In this document: positions 29,104 to 32,982 of the stretch, piece by piece
Numbering within the stretch: position 1 is the first letter of the stretch
Layout: the number at the start of each line of letters is the position of its first letter
Source: JBPCRW01 sp050996405
Lineage (GTDB): Bacteria > Acidobacteriota > Blastocatellia > Pyrinomonadales > Pyrinomonadaceae
Reading direction: 5' to 3'
Length of the DNA: 32,982 bases
Assembly (NCBI GenBank): GCA_050996405.1
Contig: JBPCRW010000277.1
Span: 1-32,982 of the forward strand
Position numbers and translations under genes: made by a program
The notes under the pieces: model-generated
Seen by the model: the letters and a program-made list of their open reading frames with translations, nothing else
Databases searched by the model: none
What the model was told of the DNA's origin: nothing

Positions 29104-30957
29104 ATGTCAGTCAAACTCGGTGAAATCCTCGTTCGTGAAAATTTAATTACGCCGCAGCAACTGCGCGAAGCGTTGGAATACCAACGGACAAGCGGCGGAC
29201 GGCTGGGGTCGAATCTCGTCAAACTCGGAATTATTTCCGACGACGTGATAACGACGGTTTTGTCGCGTCAATACGGCGTTCCGTCAATCAATCTCGAACT
29301 TTTTCAGATTGAAAAAACGACCATCGCGCTGATTGACCAGGAAGTCGCTCTCAAATACTCGGTTCTGCCGGTTTCCAAAGTCGGCGCGACCTTGACGCTG
29401 GCGATGGCTGACCCGACCAACGTTTTCGCAATGGACGATATTAAGTTTATGACCGGACTTAACATCGAGCCGGTGATTGCCTCTGAAACCTCGATTCAAC
29501 AGGCGATTGCCAAATACTACGGCGCGTCAAAAGCCATCGAAGTTGTCGGCGCGGGAATGGATAGTTTTGAACGCATTAGCGCGAAACTGGGGAAAAACGG
29601 CAACGGCAACGGTTTAAAAACTTCAAAAAACGGAGTCGGCGCGGCAGGTCAGGAAAAACTTTCACAGGCAGACCTGGACGTTTCGCTCGAAAGATTTGAA
29701 TACGATACAAATGATTCCAGTGAACTGGAAGTAGTCGAAGAAAATGACGAAATCGATTTAGCTCAGCTTGCCAAAGCGAGCGAAGACGCGCCCGTCGTTC
29801 GTCTGGTTAATGTTCTGCTGGTTGACAGCTTAAGGCGCGGCGCATCCGACATTCACATCGAACCTTACGAAAAAGATTTTCGCATTCGTTTCCGCATTGA
29901 CGGCGTTTTGTATGACGTGATGCATCCGCCGATGAGAATGCGCGACGCTCTGCTTTCACGCCTGAAAATTATGGCGAAACTCGATATTTCCGAAAAACGC
30001 CTTCCGCAGGACGGACGCATCAAGATTAAAGTAAAAATTGATTCGCGTTCGCGTGAACTGGATTTTCGCGTTTCGTCTCTGCCGACTTTGTTCGGCGAAA
30101 AAATCGTGCTGCGTCTGCTTGATAAGGAAAAGCTGATGCTCGATATGACGAGGCTCGGTTTTGAACCGGAAGGGCTGGAAATTTTCAAGCGCAATATCTC
30201 AAAACCTTACGGAATGGTTCTGGTGACAGGTCCGACAGGTTCTGGTAAAACGAACACGCTTTATTCGGCTCTGCAATCTTTAAATACGCCGGAAACAAAT
30301 ATTATGACGGCGGAAGACCCTGTGGAATTTAATCTGCCCGGAATTAATCAAGTGCAGATGAAAGAGCAAATCGGTTTAAATTTTGCCGCCGCGCTCCGTT
30401 CATTTCTGCGCCAGGACCCGAACATCGTTCTGGTCGGTGAAATCCGCGATTTTGAAACGGCGGAAATCGCTATCAAGGCTTCACTAACCGGACATATGGT
30501 TTTATCGACGCTGCACACCAACGACGCGCCTTCGACAATTTCGCGGCTTGTCAATATGGGTATCGAGCCGTTTTTAGTCGCAACCAGCGTCAATATTATA
30601 CAGGCGCAGCGGCTTATCCGCAGAGTTTGCAAAGACTGCAAACAGGTTCAGAATATCCCGCGCGAAGCTCTGATTGAAATTGGATTTGCCGAAGACGAAG
30701 TTGACGAAATAAAAATTTATAAAGGCAAAGGCTGCCAGACCTGCAACGGCACGGGTTATAAAGGCAGAATCGGTTTGTATGAAGTGATGGAAATTACGGA
30801 CGAATTAAGAGAATTGATTATCATCGGGGCAAGCGCGATTGAACTGAGAAAAAAAGCAATCGAGCTTGGAATGATTACCCTGCGCGGGTCGGGACTCTGC
30901 AAAATTCGGGACGGTGTGACGACGATTGAAGAAGTCGTCAAGGAAACGGTGCTTTAG
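29104..30957 (+). CDS. pilB: Type IV pilus assembly ATPase PilB (GspE family)
   Basis: This 617-residue protein begins with an MshEN-type domain (MSVKLGEILVRENLITPQQL, TTVLSRQYGVPSINLE), has a charged linker near residues 190-240, and a C-terminal secretion ATPase. Walker A is VTGPTGSGKTNTLYSAL near residue 375, the Asp box covers ASDIHIEPYEKDFRIRFRID near 260, Walker B is VLVGEIRDFETAEIA near 440, and the His box is LSTLHTNDAPS near 470. A CKDC and CQTC pair near 511 and 545 is the family zinc site. PilB powers pilus extension at the inner membrane. It is followed by a basic secreted protein and pilT in one strand. Confidence 0.95.
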   Translation: MSVKLGEILVRENLITPQQLREALEYQRTSGGRLGSNLVKLGIISDDVITTVLSRQYGVPSINLELFQIEKTTIALIDQEVALKYSVLPVSKVGATLTLAMADPTNVFAMDDIKFMTGLNIEPVIASETSIQQAIAKYYGASKAIEVVGAGMDSFERISAKLGKNGNGNGLKTSKNGVGAAGQEKLSQADLDVSLERFEYDTNDSSELEVVEENDEIDLAQLAKASEDAPVVRLVNVLLVDSLRRGASDIHIEPYEKDFRIRFRIDGVLYDVMHPPMRMRDALLSRLKIMAKLDISEKRLPQDGRIKIKVKIDSRSRELDFRVSSLPTLFGEKIVLRLLDKEKLMLDMTRLGFEPEGLEIFKRNISKPYGMVLVTGPTGSGKTNTLYSALQSLNTPETNIMTAEDPVEFNLPGINQVQMKEQIGLNFAAALRSFLRQDPNIVLVGEIRDFETAEIAIKASLTGHMVLSTLHTNDAPSTISRLVNMGIEPFLVATSVNIIQAQRLIRRVCKDCKQVQNIPREALIEIGFAEDEVDEIKIYKGKGCQTCNGTGYKGRIGLYEVMEITDELRELIIIGASAIELRKKAIELGMITLRGSGLCKIRDGVTTIEEVVKETVL

Positions 30958-30975
30958 GAAAGGTTGGAGGAAATT

Positions 30976-31779
30976 ATGTTGCGTGCAGTTTTATTAACTT
31001 TAGGTTTGATGTTGTCGCTCGGTGTCGCTATTCCGCTTTTGACGAACAGCACGGAAGCCAGCCGACCGAGACATCATCACAGACACAAAAAATTTAAAAA
31101 ATATTCGAGAGCCTGGTGGCGAGCGTATCATCGGCGCGAGCGTCGTCATAAAGCCTTAGTCGCCCGCAAACGCGCGCTGCGTTTGCGACAGGAAATGCTG
31201 GCGAGACAATCGGGAAACGGCGATTCGACAATTGTTGATGCCGCCGACAAATCACGCAGGCAGTCAGCCGTCAAAGAAAATAACACTTTAGCGGTTTTAC
31301 CGTCCGGCGAAAACGCGCCTTCGGGCTGGAGACGCGACCAGACAAGCGCGAACGAATTAAAATTTCGCGTCGATGACGACGGCGGAAACCAGCTTGGTTC
31401 AGCTTCGATTTCGGTCGTCGGACCGGCGACCGGCACGGATTCCGACGGCTTTCGCAATAAATCGGTCGGCGGCGTTTCGACTAATGCCTTGCGGCGGACG
31501 GTGATTGACCGGATGATGAAGGAAGACGGCTGGGTCGTCAACGATTATCAAAAGGATTTGAACGGCAAAAAAGTTTATGTCGTCGTCGCTCAATCAAAGG
31601 GCGCGAATAATCAAACACAATCGAGACTGTTTTATTTCACCGAAGTCGAAGGAAAAATTTACAGCGTGGCTTCAGCCGCGCCGAATGAATCTTCGGAACG
31701 TCTCGCGCAGGAATCCGAAAAAGTTATCAACTCGCTTCAGCGTTCAAACCGCTCGATGCAATCCGCCGAACTCCGCTAA
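30976..31779 (+). CDS. Basic secreted protein of unknown function between pilB and pilT
   Basis: This 267-residue protein has a signal peptide or anchor (MLRAVLLTLGLMLSLGVAIP), then a very basic His/Arg/Trp/Tyr-rich stretch at about residues 30-80 (RPRHHHRHKKFKKYSRAWWR, HRRERRHKALVARKRALRLR). Residues of about 115-260 form a compact-looking domain: APSGWRRDQTSANELKFRVD, LGSASISVVGPA, DGWVVNDYQKDLNGKKVYVV, RLFYFTEVEGKIYSVASAAP. I recognise no family. The ATG at 30976 has a GGAGG site; a TTG at 30964 overlaps that site. Spacing from pilB is 18 bases, so it is in the pil operon and may act at the pilus or bind nucleic acid or the cell wall through its basic stretch, which is inference. Confidence 0.8.
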   Translation: MLRAVLLTLGLMLSLGVAIPLLTNSTEASRPRHHHRHKKFKKYSRAWWRAYHRRERRHKALVARKRALRLRQEMLARQSGNGDSTIVDAADKSRRQSAVKENNTLAVLPSGENAPSGWRRDQTSANELKFRVDDDGGNQLGSASISVVGPATGTDSDGFRNKSVGGVSTNALRRTVIDRMMKEDGWVVNDYQKDLNGKKVYVVVAQSKGANNQTQSRLFYFTEVEGKIYSVASAAPNESSERLAQESEKVINSLQRSNRSMQSAELR

Positions 31780-31780
31780 C

Positions 31781-31848
31781 TAATGATGAATGGTGAATGG
31801 TGAATGGATAATGAAAATCCAAAACTCACCATTCATCATTCACCACTA
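31781..31848. repeat. 'GATGAATGGTGAATGG' palindrome directly before pilT
   Basis: Left arm (31781-31807) carries AATGATGAATGGTGAATGGT and right arm (31823-31848) carries CACCATTCATCATTCACCAC. It fills the gap between the basic protein (stop at 31779) and pilT (ATG at 31856). The arms resemble those at 23454-23526 closely. Confidence 0.85.
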
Positions 31849-31855
31849 AAAAATA

Positions 31856-32982
31856 ATGAGCTTTGACCAACAGCAAAATACTGAATCACAAGTTTCGCTT
31901 CCAGAACTGCTTCGTAAAATGATTGATATGAGCGGTTCGGATTTGCATATCACGACCGGCAGCGCGCCGCAGGTTCGCGTTCACGGGCATCTGCATCCGC
32001 TCGACGGTTATCGCCCGTTCACGCCCGCCGAAACCAAACAGCTTGCGTATTCGGTTTTGACCGACGCGCAGAAACATCGCTTTGAAGAAAATCTCGAACT
32101 TGACTTTTCATTCGGACTCAAAGGAATGTCGCGTTTTCGCGCCAATCTTTTTAAACAGCGCGGCGCGGTCGGCTGCGTTTTCCGCGCGATTCCTTACGAA
32201 ATAAAATCGTTTGAAGCGTTAAATCTTCCGCCGGTCGTCAAAGAGCTGTGCGGTAAGCCGCGCGGTCTGGTTCTCGTCACCGGTCCGACCGGATCGGGAA
32301 AATCCACGACGCTCGCTTCGATGATTGATAAGATCAACGCCGAACGTCACGATCATATTTTGACGATTGAAGACCCGATTGAATTTCTGCACAACCACAA
32401 AAGCTGCATCGTCAACCAGCGCGAAGTCAACTCCGACACGCATAGTTTTTCCGACGCACTTCGCACCGCGCTGCGTCAAGACCCGGACGTGGTTCTCGTC
32501 GGCGAACTGCGCGATCTCGAAACCATCGAGATGGCTTTGCGCGTTGCTGAAACGGGGCATTTAACATTTGCCACGCTGCACACCAATTCCGCCGCTTCAA
32601 CCATTAACCGCGTGATTGACGTTTTCCCCGCCGGACAGCAAGGACAAATTCGCACTCAGTTGTCGCTTGTTTTGGAGGGCGTTTTGTGTCAGGCACTGTT
32701 GCCGAAATCTTCCGGCGAAGGTCGCGCAATGGCACTGGAAATTCTCATTCCCAACGCCGCTATCCGCAACCTGATCCGTGAAGATAAAATCCACCAGACT
32801 TATTCGATGATGCAGACCGGACAGGAAAAATTCGGGATGCAGACTTTTAATCAGGCACTCGCCTCGCTTTATCACAAACGTCAGATCACTCTGGAAACAG
32901 CGTTAAAGCGTTCGTCGAATGTTGACGAACTCAAAGAATTAATCGAACGCGGCGCAGGTTTAAATAACGGACTGGGCGGCAG
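31856..32982 (+). CDS. pilT: Twitching motility ATPase PilT (3' end cut by window)
   Basis: The frame is open from ATG 31856 to the right edge, about 375 residues, so nearly complete for PilT. The N-domain has SLPELLRKMIDMSGSDLHIT and APQVRVHGHLHPLDGY; Walker A is LVTGPTGSGKSTTLASMID near residue 142; the Asp box is RFRANLFKQRGAVGCVFRAI; Walker B is VVLVGELRDLETIEMAL near 210; the His box TFATLHTNSAASTINR near 240; and the PilT-specific AIRNLIREDKIHQTYSMM covers the AIRNLIRE motif. PilT powers pilus retraction. There is no Shine-Dalgarno site; the palindrome 31781-31848 ends seven bases before the ATG. A C-terminal poly-Gly region is starting at the edge. Confidence 0.95.
   Translation, partial: MSFDQQQNTESQVSLPELLRKMIDMSGSDLHITTGSAPQVRVHGHLHPLDGYRPFTPAETKQLAYSVLTDAQKHRFEENLELDFSFGLKGMSRFRANLFKQRGAVGCVFRAIPYEIKSFEALNLPPVVKELCGKPRGLVLVTGPTGSGKSTTLASMIDKINAERHDHILTIEDPIEFLHNHKSCIVNQREVNSDTHSFSDALRTALRQDPDVVLVGELRDLETIEMALRVAETGHLTFATLHTNSAASTINRVIDVFPAGQQGQIRTQLSLVLEGVLCQALLPKSSGEGRAMALEILIPNAAIRNLIREDKIHQTYSMMQTGQEKFGMQTFNQALASLYHKRQITLETALKRSSNVDELKELIERGAGLNNGLGG

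Noticed and set aside
1..32982. Genome-wide reassignment of TAA as a sense codon
   Set aside because: Several well-supported genes in the window end naturally at TAA (for example the b subunit, permease and NAD kinase), so TAA is a working stop; only context-specific readthrough or local mutation remains possible.

Overview
The window looks like chromosomal DNA of a free-living Gram-negative bacterium, most likely an acidobacterium of the Blastocatellia / Pyrinomonadaceae kind. This is an inference from gene style, not from a marker gene: F1Fo genes with separate b' and b subunits, paired secreted M16 proteins, a type IV pilus pilB/pilT locus, many secreted hydrolases, and many small intergenic palindromes. 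I see no rRNA, tRNA, CRISPR array, prophage, transposase or insertion sequence. It is a dense housekeeping region with unusual insertions and repeats.

Layout. (1) 1-4201, minus strand: a tight, largely overlapping run reading S1/P1 nuclease-BON fusion, M20 peptidase, exonuclease III (interrupted by an in-frame TAA), a 69-residue small protein, a nucleotidyltransferase-fold protein and a class I/II aminotransferase cut by the window edge. (2) 4415-5131, plus: a secreted M15 peptidase with a copy of one dispersed palindrome on each side. (3) 5218-16352, minus: a FabF/KS-alpha-like ketosynthase; an SPFH protein whose zinc-ribbon tail is cut off by a second in-frame TAA; a VanZ-like membrane protein; the ATP synthase genes b', b, delta, alpha and gamma, interrupted by a VOC protein and a HicBA toxin-antitoxin pair; then two M16-family proteins. 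(4) 16433-17316, plus: a small protein and a methyltransferase. (5) 17417-19339, minus: a secreted OB-fold/EEP nuclease. (6) 19654-26429, plus: APC permease, secreted Gly-rich protein, NAD kinase, dicarboxylate/amino-acid symporter, Uma2 nuclease-fold protein, rhomboid protease. (7) 26486-27307, minus: a WalJ/YycJ-like MBL hydrolase. (8) 27510-32982, plus: secreted TPR protein, then pilB, a basic secreted protein, and pilT (cut by the window edge).

Three things stand out. First, two genes (xthA and the SPFH gene) are each broken by one TAA followed by GGC, with the frame intact on both sides and recognisable family sequence continuing after it. Second, a hicBA pair sits inside the atp gene string with gaps of 1-5 bases, so a toxin appears to be co-transcribed with ATP synthase. 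Third, most intergenic gaps hold an imperfect palindrome from one of about five sequence families. All three convergent gene junctions carry one, several supply the first or last codons of a gene, and two end immediately before start codons that lack a Shine-Dalgarno sequence.

The M16 pair (both members lacking an intact HxxEH zinc site) and the NAD kinase (GGDET in place of GGDGT) carry substitutions in signature motifs worth checking.
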